Assembly: GCA_947503965.1 (NCBI GenBank)
Contig: CANNFU010000004.1
Coordinates: 62,001 to 126,000 of the forward strand
Source: an uncultured Paracoccaceae bacterium
GTDB lineage: Bacteria; Pseudomonadota; Alphaproteobacteria; Rhodobacterales; Rhodobacteraceae
DNA: 64,000 nt
Direction: 5' to 3'
In this document: positions 53,296-62,588 of the stretch, one piece after another
Position numbering within the stretch: position 1 is the stretch's first letter
Layout: every line of letters begins with the position of its first letter
Position numbers and translations under genes: made by a program
Notes under the pieces: generated by a model
Told to the model about the DNA's origin: nothing
Database searches by the model: none
What the model saw: only the letters and a program-made list of their open reading frames with translations

Positions 53296-55398
53296 TTATG
53301 TCGCACGTCCCACGGCCTTCAGCGCAAACGCATAGGACCGCGCGGCATCTTCCAATGCTGCAAACCGCCCGGATTTGCCAAAATGCCCGGATGTCATGTT
53401 CGTTTTCAGCATCAGGATGTTGTCATCCGTCTTGGTCACACGCAGCTTTGCTACCCATTTCGCAGGCTCCCAATAGGTCACGCGCGGGTCCGATACACCT
53501 GCCGTGACCAACATCGGCGGATAATCCTGCGGGGTCACATTGTCATAGGGTGAATAGCCCCGGATATCGTCGAACGCCTGTTTGCTTTCAATCGGATTGC
53601 CCCATTGCGACCATTCTCCGGGGGTCAGGGGCAGTGTTTCGTCCAGGATCGTATTCAGCACATCCACAAAGGGGACATCGGCAATCACACCGGCCAGCAG
53701 ATCAGGGCGCATATTCACCACCGCCCCGACCAACAGACCACCGGCAGAGCCACCTTGAATGACGATCTGTTTGGCGCTGGTGTATCTCTTTGCGATCAGC
53801 GTTTCACCCGCTGCTATGAAATCGTGAAAGCTATTCACCTTCTTGCCGAATTTTGCATCTTCATACCATGCGCGGCCCTTTTCCTCGCCCCCGCGAATAT
53901 GGGCGATGGCGTAGACAAAGCCCCGATCAACCAAGGACAACCGGTTGCTTGAGAATGACGCAGGCATGCTGGCCCCATAGGATCCGTAGCCATAAAGCAG
54001 ACATGGGGCAGAGCCATCCATTGGTGTGTCCTTATGATACAGGATCGTTACCGGCACCTCGGCCCCGTCATGCGACGGCGCGGTGATCCGGCGCGTGACA
54101 TAGTCTGCGGGGTCATGGCCCGATGGGATCTCGGTGGTCTTGCGCAGGACCCGCGTCTCTGCTGCCAGATCAAAGTCAAATACCTGTGCCGGCGTGGTCG
54201 GCGACGAATAGGTGAAACGGAACAGATCGGTCGCATAGTCGGGGCTGGGATCACCGCCAAGCGAATAGGCATCTTCATCAAATGCAATACTGCGGCTTTG
54301 CGTTTTCAGATCATCCCCGCGCCGGGCAAACCGAATACGCGGCAACGCATTTTCACGCTCCATCCAGATCAGCCAGTCCTGATACGCGAAATGCCCGATC
54401 ACCATGCGGCCCGGTTCATGCGGCAGCAGATCGACCCAATTCTCGGCGCCCGGTGCCGTGACCGGCACGGTCACGATCTTGAAATCGACCGCATCATCGG
54501 CGTTGGTGACAATAACGAACCGGTCGCCCTGATGATCGACATCGTACTGAATGCCCTTGCGGCGCGGCGCAATGACGGTTGGTGCGGCGTCCGGCGTATC
54601 GGTGGGGATGATATGCGTCTCATCCTCGTCATTCATGCCGGTGCCGATCATGACAAAAGCGCCAGAGCGGGTCCGCCAGACGCTGACATAATAGCGCGGA
54701 TCGGCTTCTTCATAGACCAGCACGTCATCGGCAGGGTCTGTATGCAGGACATGCCGAAACACCTTGTTCGGGCGGTGGTTCTTGTCCACCCGCACATAGA
54801 ACAGGGTCTGTGGATCGGCCCAGGCAAATCCGCCCACATCATCAATCACATAATCCGCATCCTTGCCCGCCGCGATATCGCGGAACCGCAGCTTGTAGAA
54901 TTCCGACCCATTGGTGTCGGCCTTCCACGCCAGCACGGCATGATCCGGGGACACAGATACACCGCCCAGCTGGAAATAGTCGTGTGGTGCTGCCTCAATA
55001 TTCACGTCAAGCGTGGTTTCAACGGTGTCGCCATCAAGCGGGGTGCGGGTGAATATCGGATACTCACCCCCTTCGACATATTTTCGCACATAGGCGTAAG
55101 GGCCGTGGTTTTGCGGCACGCTGCTGTCGTCTTCCTTGATGCGCCCGCGCATTTCGGCGATCAGCGTCTGTTGCAGGCCTTCGGTATCGGCCATCGCCTT
55201 GGCATAGTAATCATTCTCGGCGTTCAGATAGGCTTTGATATCGTCGGGCAGCAGGTCAGGCTCGCGCATGGCCTCTTGCCAGTTATCGGCCCGCAGCCAA
55301 GCGTAATCATCATGCAATGTGATCCCATGAAATGTCGACGTCGTTGGCCGCTTTTCAGCGATTGGTGCATCAGGAAGAGCTGGGAAAGCAGATGTCAT
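53296..55398 (-). CDS. ptrB: Oligopeptidase B-like S9 family peptidase
   Basis: 700-residue cytosolic serine peptidase of the prolyl oligopeptidase family, cleaving short peptides after basic residues in the OpdB subgroup. An N-terminal beta-propeller (about 80-420) is followed by the alpha/beta-hydrolase domain. The catalytic serine is in QIVIQGGSAGGLLVGAVVN, the aspartate region in LVTAGVSDPRVTYWEP, and the histidine in TNMTSGHFGKSGRF. The ATG at 55398 follows GGAG; the upstream frame opens at TTG. It stands alone between a palindrome and tRNA-Leu. Confidence 0.93.
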   Translation of the reverse strand: MTSAFPALPDAPIAEKRPTTSTFHGITLHDDYAWLRADNWQEAMREPDLLPDDIKAYLNAENDYYAKAMADTEGLQQTLIAEMRGRIKEDDSSVPQNHGPYAYVRKYVEGGEYPIFTRTPLDGDTVETTLDVNIEAAPHDYFQLGGVSVSPDHAVLAWKADTNGSEFYKLRFRDIAAGKDADYVIDDVGGFAWADPQTLFYVRVDKNHRPNKVFRHVLHTDPADDVLVYEEADPRYYVSVWRTRSGAFVMIGTGMNDEDETHIIPTDTPDAAPTVIAPRRKGIQYDVDHQGDRFVIVTNADDAVDFKIVTVPVTAPGAENWVDLLPHEPGRMVIGHFAYQDWLIWMERENALPRIRFARRGDDLKTQSRSIAFDEDAYSLGGDPSPDYATDLFRFTYSSPTTPAQVFDFDLAAETRVLRKTTEIPSGHDPADYVTRRITAPSHDGAEVPVTILYHKDTPMDGSAPCLLYGYGSYGASMPASFSSNRLSLVDRGFVYAIAHIRGGEEKGRAWYEDAKFGKKVNSFHDFIAAGETLIAKRYTSAKQIVIQGGSAGGLLVGAVVNMRPDLLAGVIADVPFVDVLNTILDETLPLTPGEWSQWGNPIESKQAFDDIRGYSPYDNVTPQDYPPMLVTAGVSDPRVTYWEPAKWVAKLRVTKTDDNILMLKTNMTSGHFGKSGRFAALEDAARSYAFALKAVGRAT

Positions 55399-55433
55399 GA
55401 AAGGCTCCAATGCGCGTTTTCAGGGATCAAGGG

Positions 55434-55519
55434 TGGTACCCGCGGCCGGACTCGAACCGGCACGGCCTTTCGGCCAAGAGATTTTAAGTCTCCGATGTCT
55501 ACCATTCCACCACGCGGGC
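55434..55519 (-). tRNA. tRNA-Leu(UAA)
   Basis: Acceptor GCCCGCG pairs with CGCGGGT (one G-U), discriminator A, genomic CCA (TGG on the plus strand at 55434-55436). The anticodon loop is CTTAAAA with anticodon TAA, closed by GGAGA/TCTCT. A long variable arm (GGCCGAAAGGCC type) and a GGTTCGAGTCC T arm fit tRNA-Leu. Confidence 0.97.
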
Positions 55520-55564
55520 ACGGTGCCATTCCTAAGGCGGGCCGCGCCGGTGGGCAAGCGGTGA

Positions 55565-56104
55565 TCAGATATCTTCGCCCGGCGGCCGGATCAAAAGCGC
55601 GCGTTCGCCAAGCCACGGGTTCAGCGCAAGGGCGGCGCGCAAGACGGTTTGCGCCTCATCCTGACGCCCCAACCCCATTAATGTCAGCGCCTTGCCGGAC
55701 AACGCGCCGATATGACGTGGGTTGATGTCCAGCGTGCGATCCAGATCAACCAAAGCGGCGGCAAAATCCTGTCGGAGGTAATTCGCAAAGGCCCGCTGAT
55801 TATACCCTTCGGCATAGTTGGGGCAGTATGCCACCAGCTCATCCAACACATCCCGCGCACCCAGAAAATCGAACCCCGACCGTTTGCGCATCCCTTCATC
55901 CAGCAGGGCCTGTGCCTGTGCATCCGGCGCATCCGTCCAGATTTCCCATAGGCGCTGGTTCAACGGTTGCGCCTCAGCCTCGCTTTGCGATCCGGCAAGC
56001 TCGGCGTAGATCCCGGCCAGTTCAGCCGAACGATCTGCTACCGGCGGACATGTTTCAGCCAAGGCGGCTGGGGCGGTGACGAGCAATGCAAATATCCATT
56101 TCAT
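55565..56104 (-). CDS. Periplasmic TPR-repeat protein
   Basis: 179-residue secreted protein: signal peptide [19 protein letters not shown], apparent cleavage after ALA. The rest holds TPR motifs ([40 protein letters not shown], then [18 protein letters not shown] and [32 protein letters not shown]). Such proteins act as protein-interaction adaptors; the partner is unknown. It lies between tRNA-Leu and putR on the minus strand. Confidence 0.85.
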   Translation of the reverse strand: MKWIFALLVTAPAALAETCPPVADRSAELAGIYAELAGSQSEAEAQPLNQRLWEIWTDAPDAQAQALLDEGMRKRSGFDFLGARDVLDELVAYCPNYAEGYNQRAFANYLRQDFAAALVDLDRTLDINPRHIGALSGKALTLMGLGRQDEAQTVLRAALALNPWLGERALLIRPPGEDI

Positions 56105-56147
56105 GCCCTATAACCTGCCTCGTAAGTACAGCCGGTCAACCCCCGCG

Positions 56148-56621
56148 CTAAAGCGGCGCCAGCCCGTCCTCTTTCACGGCTTGCATGGCGACATAGGTCG
56201 ACGTGTTGGCCACATGCGGCAGGGTCGAGATTTTCTCCGCCAGAACAGCACGATAGCCCGGCATGCCCGCCGTTCTGACCTTCAAAAGGTAATCGAACGC
56301 CCCGGCGATCAGATGGCACTGTTCGATTTCGGGAACCTGGATCACGGCCCTGTTGAATGCCGCCAAGGCGGCCTCGCGCGTGTCGCTCAGCTTAACCTCG
56401 ACAAAGGCGACGTGATCTCGCCCCAGACGGATCGGGTCGAACAGCGCAGTGTAGCCCTGAATGATCCCCTGTTCCTCAAGCCGTTTGAGCCGGGCTTGCG
56501 TTGGCGATTTCGAAAGCCCGATCCGGCGCGCCAGCTCTGTCACGCTGATGCGTCCGTCAACTGCCAGAATATCCAGAATCTTGCGATCAAACTGATCAAG
56601 GATAGTGTTCTTTTCGACCAT
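56148..56621 (-). CDS. putR: Lrp/AsnC-family regulator of putA
   Basis: 157-residue Lrp-type regulator. The HTH (about 8-55) reads LDQFDRKILDILAVDGRISVTELARRIGLSKSPTQARLKRLEEQG; the RAM domain (70-145) follows. It is divergent from putA with 104 bp between starts. In Rhodobacter capsulatus and relatives an Lrp-type PutR activates putA in response to proline. This gene has the same position and type, so I use the name putR. Confidence 0.92.
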   Translation of the reverse strand: MVEKNTILDQFDRKILDILAVDGRISVTELARRIGLSKSPTQARLKRLEEQGIIQGYTALFDPIRLGRDHVAFVEVKLSDTREAALAAFNRAVIQVPEIEQCHLIAGAFDYLLKVRTAGMPGYRAVLAEKISTLPHVANTSTYVAMQAVKEDGLAPL

Positions 56622-56694
56622 GATTATTCACATTTTAAGACGGACCGACTTTGATTTCCTCAAATAGCAGTCCAACTGACCGATGACAATCGCG

Positions 56695-56700
56695 TATAAT
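56695..56700 (+). promoter_or_regulatory. Probable -10 box of putA
   Basis: TATAAT lies 25 bp before the ATG at 56726. It overlaps an upstream in-frame ATG at 56699, which argues that the real protein start is the later one. No clear -35 is present, as expected for an activated promoter. Confidence 0.55.
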
Positions 56701-56725
56701 GGGCAAGTCAGACAGGGAGCACGCC

Positions 56726-59700
56726 ATGCCACGCGATGAGACACAAAATCTGCAGCAAAAGATTGACGCCGCCATCTACGCAGATGAGATGCAGACCGTG
56801 CACACGCTTGTCGGGGTCGCCAACCTGACCGACACTGATCGGGCCCGGATCAGCGCCCGCGCCGCTGATCTGGTGCGCGACATCCGCAGCAGCGCCGATC
56901 CGGGGCTGATGGAGGTGTTTCTGGCTGAATATGGCCTGTCCACCGACGAAGGCATCGCCCTGATGTGTCTGGCCGAGGCGCTGTTGCGCGTGCCCGACGC
57001 CGATACGATCGACGCGCTGATCGAGGACAAGATTGCCCCGTCAAATTGGGGCAAACACTTAGGCCATTCCGCCTCATCCCTTGTCAACGCGTCCACTTGG
57101 GCATTGATGCTGACAGGCCGCGTTCTGGATGATGACCAACCGGGCCTGACCGGAGCGCTACGCGGCGCGATCAAGCGTCTTGGCGAACCAGTCATCCGCA
57201 CTGCCGTTGCCCGCGCCATGCGCGAAATGGGGCGTCAGTTTGTATTGGGCGAAGACATCCACAAGGCGATGAAACGGGCCGAAGGGATGCAGGCCAAGGG
57301 GTTCACCTACAGCTATGACATGCTGGGCGAAGCGGCCCGCACCGAAGCAGATGCGCGCGGCTATCATCTGGCCTATTCCCGCGCAATCAGTGTGATCGCC
57401 GATCACTGTACCCATGACAGCGTTGCCGAAAACCCCGGCATCTCGGTCAAGTTATCCGCGCTGCACCCACGCTACGAGGTTGCACAGACTGCCCGCGTGA
57501 TGGAGGAACTTGTCCCCCGCGTCCGCGCCCTTGCGATGTTGGCAAAATCGGCGGGCATGGGCTTTAACATCGATGCGGAAGAGGCGGACAGACTGTCGCT
57601 GTCTCTCGATGTGATCAGCGCGGTTCTTGCCGAACCGGCGCTTGCCGGATGGGACGGGTTTGGCGTTGTCGTGCAGGCCTACGGCCAACGCGCCCCGCTG
57701 GTCATCGACTATCTGCATGATCTGGCCACCCGGCTTGACCGCAAGATCATGATCCGCCTTGTCAAAGGTGCCTATTGGGACGCGGAAATCAAACGCGCGC
57801 AGGTGCAGGGGATCGACGGTTTCCCCGTTTTCACCGCCAAACAGCATACCGATATCAGCTATATCGCGAATGCCCGTAAATTACTGGGGCTGACGGACCG
57901 GATTTATCCGCAATTCGCCACACATAACGCACACACGGTCGCGGCCATCCTTGATATGGTCCAAACCATGGGCCGCACGCCCGCTGATTATGAATTCCAG
58001 CGGCTGCATGGGATGGGCGAGGTGCTGCATACGATGGTGCTGCAATCCGAAAAGACGCATTGCCGGATCTATGCACCTGTGGGCGCACACGAAGACCTGC
58101 TGGCTTATCTGGTCCGTCGATTGTTGGAAAACGGGGCGAATTCCAGCTTTGTCAATCAGATCGTGGACGAAGATGTGCCGCCAGAGGTTGTCGCGGCCTG
58201 CCCGTTTGACAGTGTCGGGGAAGGTCCGGAACTGGCAACCGGTCCGCAGCTTTTTGCGCCTGAACGGGTCAATTCAAAGGGGTGGGACCTGACGCACAAT
58301 CCGACGCTGAAGGCGATCGAGGATGGGCGCAAGCCGCATCAAACTGCCCAGTGGCGCGGAATGCCGCTGCTTGCAGCTTCCCGCGGGTCGGACGCAGAGC
58401 GTCAGGTGATCAACCCGGCTCAGCACGGCGATACGGTTGGCACCGTCCAAACCGCCACAGAGGACGATATCGCAACCGCGCTGGACGCCGCATCCCCTTG
58501 GCAGGCAGACGCTACGACACGCGCCAAAATCCTTAACGCCGCCGCTGACGCCTACGAGGCCAATGCCAACGAACTCTTCGCCATTCTTGCGCGCGAAGCA
58601 GGCAAAGGCTTGCCCGATGTGGTCGCCGAACTGCGCGAGGCGGTGGATTTCCTGCGCTACTATGCGGCGCAAGCAAGGCCGGACCAAGCCGCGCGCGGTA
58701 TCTGGACCTGTATCAGCCCGTGGAACTTCCCGCTTGCCATCTTCACCGGGCAGATCGCGGCGGCCCTCGCGGCAGGCAACGCAGTGCTGGCCAAGCCCGC
58801 CGAACAGACACCGCTGATCGCCATCCGGGCCGTTCAATTGCTACACGAGGCAGGCGTGCCGCCATCTGCCCTGCAACTTCTTCCCGGTGGTGGTGATGTG
58901 GGCGCGGCCCTGACATCCGACGCCCGGATCAACGGCGTTGCCTTCACCGGTTCCACCGCGACGGCGCTGAAAATCCGCGAAGCCATGGCCGCCAATTGCG
59001 CGCCCGGTACGCCGCTGATCGCGGAAACCGGCGGGCTGAACGCCATGATCGTCGACAGCACCGCCCTGCCCGAACATGCCGTGCGCGATATCATCAACGG
59101 CGCATTCCGGTCTGCGGGCCAGCGCTGTTCTGCCCTGCGCTGCCTTTATGTGCAGGAAGACATCGCCAGCAATCTGTTGAAAATGCTCAAAGGTGCGATG
59201 AACGAACTCAGTGTCGGGAACCCGTGGCACCTGTCCACCGATCTTGGGCCCGTCATCGACGCCGCTGCACATAAAACCATCGCTGATCACATCGCGCAGG
59301 CGAAAGATGAAGGTCGGGTCATCCATCAGATCAAAGCACCGCAAGACGGCCACTTTATCCCGCCCACGGCGATCCGTGTGGGCAGCATCGCGGAGATGAC
59401 ACGCGAAATCTTTGGTCCTGTCCTGCATGTCGCGACCTTCAAGGGGGATGAGTTGGATAGGGTCATCGATGCGATCAACGCCACCGGCTACGGGCTGACC
59501 TTCGGGCTGCACACGCGGATCGATGACCGGGTACAGACCATCTTGGAACGGATCGATGCGGGCAATATCTACGTCAACCGGGATCAGATCGGGGCCGTTG
59601 TTGGCAGCCAACCCTTTGGCGGTGAGGGGCTATCAGGCACTGGGCCAAAGGCAGGCGGAACACATTATCTGCCGCGCTTTACCGCCAAACCGGCCCCTGC

Positions 59701-60184
59701 CGCGTCGGGGCATTGGGCCGGCAGCGCAAATCTGAAATCCTTGCAGAACAGGCTTGAGGCCGCGCAGGCGTCACCGGCGCCCGCCGTAACTGACCTGCCC
59801 GGCCCGACGGGCGAATCCAACCGCCACAGCCTGCATCAGCGCGGCCCCATCCTGTGCATGGGACCTGGCGCACAGGCCGCGCAAGAGCAGGTGAACGCGA
59901 TCACAGCCCTTGGGGGGATCGGGATCAGCGCCGAGGGTGACCTGCCCGCATCGCACATCCAAGACCTGAACCCGCTTGGCGGCGTGATCTGGTGGGGAGA
60001 TCAAGCGACAGGGCGCGCCATTGAACAGGCTTTAAGCAACCGAAATGGGCCAATCACTGCACTGATCACCGGCATGCCTGACACCGCGCATGTCATGCAT
60101 GAACGACATGTTTGCATCGACACCACCGCTGCGGGCGGAAACGCGGCATTGCTGGCCGAAGTGTCAGGGACCGCAATGACTTGA
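56726..60184 (+). CDS. putA: Bifunctional proline dehydrogenase/1-pyrroline-5-carboxylate dehydrogenase
   Basis: 1152-residue enzyme oxidising proline to glutamate. The proline dehydrogenase barrel (about 90-450) contains ISVKLSALHPRYE, VVQAYGQRAPLVIDYLH and MIRLVKGAYWDAEIKRAQ. The aldehyde dehydrogenase domain (about 500-1010) has WNFPLAIFTGQIAAALAAGN, VAFTGSTATALKI, ETGGLNAMIVDS, and the catalytic cysteine in SAGQRCSALRCLY. A C-terminal domain (about 1040-1152) follows. No N-terminal ribbon-helix-helix DNA-binding domain is present, in keeping with control by PutR. GGGAG lies 6 nt before the ATG at 56726. Confidence 0.96.
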   Translation: MPRDETQNLQQKIDAAIYADEMQTVHTLVGVANLTDTDRARISARAADLVRDIRSSADPGLMEVFLAEYGLSTDEGIALMCLAEALLRVPDADTIDALIEDKIAPSNWGKHLGHSASSLVNASTWALMLTGRVLDDDQPGLTGALRGAIKRLGEPVIRTAVARAMREMGRQFVLGEDIHKAMKRAEGMQAKGFTYSYDMLGEAARTEADARGYHLAYSRAISVIADHCTHDSVAENPGISVKLSALHPRYEVAQTARVMEELVPRVRALAMLAKSAGMGFNIDAEEADRLSLSLDVISAVLAEPALAGWDGFGVVVQAYGQRAPLVIDYLHDLATRLDRKIMIRLVKGAYWDAEIKRAQVQGIDGFPVFTAKQHTDISYIANARKLLGLTDRIYPQFATHNAHTVAAILDMVQTMGRTPADYEFQRLHGMGEVLHTMVLQSEKTHCRIYAPVGAHEDLLAYLVRRLLENGANSSFVNQIVDEDVPPEVVAACPFDSVGEGPELATGPQLFAPERVNSKGWDLTHNPTLKAIEDGRKPHQTAQWRGMPLLAASRGSDAERQVINPAQHGDTVGTVQTATEDDIATALDAASPWQADATTRAKILNAAADAYEANANELFAILAREAGKGLPDVVAELREAVDFLRYYAAQARPDQAARGIWTCISPWNFPLAIFTGQIAAALAAGNAVLAKPAEQTPLIAIRAVQLLHEAGVPPSALQLLPGGGDVGAALTSDARINGVAFTGSTATALKIREAMAANCAPGTPLIAETGGLNAMIVDSTALPEHAVRDIINGAFRSAGQRCSALRCLYVQEDIASNLLKMLKGAMNELSVGNPWHLSTDLGPVIDAAAHKTIADHIAQAKDEGRVIHQIKAPQDGHFIPPTAIRVGSIAEMTREIFGPVLHVATFKGDELDRVIDAINATGYGLTFGLHTRIDDRVQTILERIDAGNIYVNRDQIGAVVGSQPFGGEGLSGTGPKAGGTHYLPRFTAKPAPAASGHWAGSANLKSLQNRLEAAQASPAPAVTDLPGPTGESNRHSLHQRGPILCMGPGAQAAQEQVNAITALGGIGISAEGDLPASHIQDLNPLGGVIWWGDQATGRAIEQALSNRNGPITALITGMPDTAHVMHERHVCIDTTAAGGNAALLAEVSGTAMT

Positions 60185-60215
60185 CCCCCGTCGTGACATC
60201 GGTGACGGTCGCGGA

Positions 60216-60950
60216 ATGTTACCGATCCGCGACCATAACCCGTCCGAGCGCGTTCCTTATGTGACGCTTGCGCTGATCGCGATCAACGTACTGGTGTTCC
60301 TGTGGGAACTGACCTTTGTGCAAAACGACCGGGCGCTGGCGCAGTTCTATTTCGACTATGCTATGATCCCCGCACGCCTGTCCGAGGGTGAAAACTATGC
60401 CGCGCTGATCACATCCATCTTCATGCATGGCGGGATCATGCATCTGGCGGGCAACATGCTGTTTTTATGGATTTTCGGCGACAATATGGAAGACGAGATG
60501 GGTCATATCCCCTTCCTTCTGTTCTATCTGGCCTGTGGTGTACTGGCGAGCCTTGCGCAGTTTGTCACGGATCCCATGTCGCTCATACCCATGGTTGGTG
60601 CATCCGGCGCGATTGCTGGGGTGATGGGTGGCTATCTGCTACTATTCCCGAAGGCGCGGGTGGATATCTTTATCTTTTTCATCGTGTTCTTTCGCATTTT
60701 CCCGATCCCCGCATGGATCATGCTGGGGCTGTGGTTCGGCCTGCAACTGTTCAACGGGGTCTCGGCCGATCTTTCAGGGGGCGGGGTGGCCTATTGGGCG
60801 CATGCTGGCGGTTTCATTATCGGGTTTGTCGGCACACTGCCGCTTTGGCTCAGGCGGGGTGCCATGCGTTTTTGGACCCAGACAGATGGGCACCCGCCGC
60901 ATCCAGAGGCAACGTATAAACGCAGCAGCATCCCTATTGTCCGACGCTAG
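60216..60950 (+). CDS. Rhomboid-family intramembrane serine protease
   Basis: 244-residue membrane protease with about six helices. The catalytic serine is in PMVGASGAIAGVMGGYLLLFPKA, and the catalytic His in YWAHAGGFIIGFVGTL. An additional rhomboid motif is SIFMHGGIMHLAGNMLFLWIFGDN, including the His/Asn of the oxyanion region. The gene lies 31 bp after putA. It may be cotranscribed but has no evident link with proline use. Confidence 0.93.
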   Translation: MLPIRDHNPSERVPYVTLALIAINVLVFLWELTFVQNDRALAQFYFDYAMIPARLSEGENYAALITSIFMHGGIMHLAGNMLFLWIFGDNMEDEMGHIPFLLFYLACGVLASLAQFVTDPMSLIPMVGASGAIAGVMGGYLLLFPKARVDIFIFFIVFFRIFPIPAWIMLGLWFGLQLFNGVSADLSGGGVAYWAHAGGFIIGFVGTLPLWLRRGAMRFWTQTDGHPPHPEATYKRSSIPIVRR

Positions 60951-61135
60951 AGCGTGTCAGTTTTCGCTGAACCGGAGCCTCAGCCGCCCATATGCGAGCT
61001 ATAGATTGAGGCAGTGTATCTCAGGCTGATTAGCCAAGGTGCAGAAGCGCGGTATCCGGCTGATCCGGACGCTACATCATTTCATCATTGTCTGTGATAG
61101 CGGACCGGTTGAGGTCATTTGCGGAGATACGTTTA

Positions 61136-61678
61136 CTACTTGCCCATCTTCGATAGCTTTTCCTGCAATGCCGCCAACTGGTCCTTGATCTGATCCAGAT
61201 CATCGCTGCCTGCCGGCGTTTCGGATGTACCGCCGCCGGGTATCATACCGCCCGTCATCGCCTTAAAGAACGCCTCTTGCTGCGCACGCATCGCCTCAAA
61301 ACCCGGCATGGCGGCCATCGGATTGGCCTTGGTCATGTTCTCCATCGCCTTTGACTGGCCTTCGCGCAGCATCTCGAAGCTGGCTTGCAGGAACTGCGGC
61401 ACGACCGACGCCGCCTGGCTGGTATAGCTGCGCACCAGATCCGTCAGCACATCAACAGGCAACACACTTTCGCCACGACTTTCGTGCTCTGCGATAATCT
61501 GCAACAGGTATTGACGGGTCAGATCATCGCCTGATTTCAGGTCCACAATCTGCACCTCGCGCCCTTCGCGGATAAAGACCGCGATATCTTCAAGCGTCAC
61601 GTAATCGCTTGTCTCGGTGTTATAAAGCCGCCGGCTCGCGTAGCGCTTGATCAGCAGAGGTTTGTTGTTATCAGCCAA
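61136..61678 (-). CDS. phaR: PHA synthesis repressor PhaR (TTG start)
   Basis: 180-residue repressor that binds DNA and PHA granules. N-terminal PHB_acc_N-type domain: KPLLIKRYASRRLYNTETSDYVTLEDIAVFIREG. A second accumulator domain follows at SDDLTRQYLLQIIAEHES to LREGQSK, and the C-terminus is a coiled region (DDLDQIKDQLAALQEKL). The start is the TTG at 61678: GGGAGGGACGACC precedes it with ideal spacing, and no ATG exists near the conserved start. It is last in the phaC-phaP-phaR order. The operator copies lie upstream of phaP. Confidence 0.9.
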   Translation of the reverse strand: MADNNKPLLIKRYASRRLYNTETSDYVTLEDIAVFIREGREVQIVDLKSGDDLTRQYLLQIIAEHESRGESVLPVDVLTDLVRSYTSQAASVVPQFLQASFEMLREGQSKAMENMTKANPMAAMPGFEAMRAQQEAFFKAMTGGMIPGGGTSETPAGSDDLDQIKDQLAALQEKLSKMGK

Positions 61679-61910
61679 GGTCGTCCCTCCCAAGACATGT
61701 TGCGCTGCAGAGAAGCCTATGCCGCGCCTGCTAAAAAGGAAAGCATTTCGTGCTTGACCCTACTGCAGCATTAGAATGAATTCGGGACTCGCGCCTGCAA
61801 GTGGGTCACGATCCCAATCGCCAAACACTGCCCGGATGTTCAGCCATGACCAGTGCAAGCGTCATACAGTGCCACGTGATCGGTGCGAACCATGCCAGCC
61901 ATGATCTGCA

Positions 61911-61943
61911 CAAAACAAAAGACGGCCCGCGATGCGGACCGTC
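61911..61943 (-). terminator. phaP terminator
   Basis: GACGGCCCGC (61921-61930) pairs with GCGGACCGTC (61934-61943) with one mismatch, around GAT. On the minus strand TTTTGTTTTG follows. This lies 49 bp past the phaP stop. The rest of the 313 bp between phaP and phaR shows no gene; it presumably holds the phaR promoter. Confidence 0.78.
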
Positions 61944-61991
61944 ATTCGAAAAACACACCCTTAGGGAGGATAGGGTGGTTTTGGAAACTGC

Positions 61992-62441
61992 TTACTTCGC
62001 AGCAGCAGTTGCTTTCTTGGCAGCAGCTGTCACTTCGTTGGTCGCCTTCTTGGCAGCGGCAGTCATGTCCTCGGACAGGTCTTTACCAGCGGCCAGAACC
62101 AGTTCCATGGTCTGTGTCTGTACTTTTTTCGCGATTTCAGCGAAAGCGGACATGTGCTCTGCAGCGCTTTCAGCAGATGCAGATGCGAAGTCTGTCATTG
62201 CTTTTGCATAATCAGCAGGCTCTGCCTTTGCTTTGGACATGGCTTCCATCTTGGCGATGGTGTCTTGTGTCCACTTTGCAGACAGCTCGGCAGATTTGCC
62301 AGCGGCGTCCAGCGCAACTGCGGACATTTTTTCAGCCAGCGTTGTCTGGTTCTTGAACTGCTCTTCCATTGCCTTTGTGTCGACAGGGAATGCGCCCATC
62401 ATGTCTTTGAAGACGGCGGTGAAATCTTGTGTCTTTGCCAT
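61992..62441 (-). CDS. phaP: Phasin PhaP
   Basis: 149-residue phasin covering PHA granules. It is Ala/Lys/Glu-rich, all helical, with the phasin pattern FVAVFKDMMGAFPVDTKAMEEQFKNQ-like (in TQDFTAVFKDMMGAFPVD) and heptad-like helices. The C-terminus ends in two Lys-Ala repeats (TAAAKKATNEVTAAAKKATAAAK region), which may interact with DNA or polyphosphate. It lies between phaC and phaR, with two PhaR-type sites just upstream, so it is probably strongly repressed without PHA. Confidence 0.92.
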   Translation of the reverse strand: MAKTQDFTAVFKDMMGAFPVDTKAMEEQFKNQTTLAEKMSAVALDAAGKSAELSAKWTQDTIAKMEAMSKAKAEPADYAKAMTDFASASAESAAEHMSAFAEIAKKVQTQTMELVLAAGKDLSEDMTAAAKKATNEVTAAAKKATAAAK

Positions 62442-62509
62442 TGTATCAGTCTCTCTTTGGTTTCATGCGGAGCCCCCTCCGCGGTTATCTCGTGACACCA
62501 ATATGCATG

Positions 62510-62568
62510 CTGCAGTGCAGCATTTCAAGTATTTTTTCTGCACTGCAGCATATTTTTCTGCAGTCGCA
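62510..62568. promoter_or_regulatory. PhaR operators upstream of phaP
   Basis: Two perfect CTGC-N3-GCAG sites occur at 62510-62520 (CTGCAGTGCAG) and 62538-62548 (CTGCACTGCAG). A weaker third, CTGCAGTCGCA, begins at 62558. This form is what I recall as the PhaR target in Rhodobacter and Paracoccus. They are 69-127 bp upstream of phaP and 21-79 bp after the phaC stop. Confidence 0.8.
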
Positions 62569-62588
62569 AATTTACGTATAGGAAACCG

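Noticed and set aside
54034-55725. 563-codon open frame on the plus strand
   Set aside because: It is antisense to oligopeptidase B and runs through tRNA-Leu; no protein family features.
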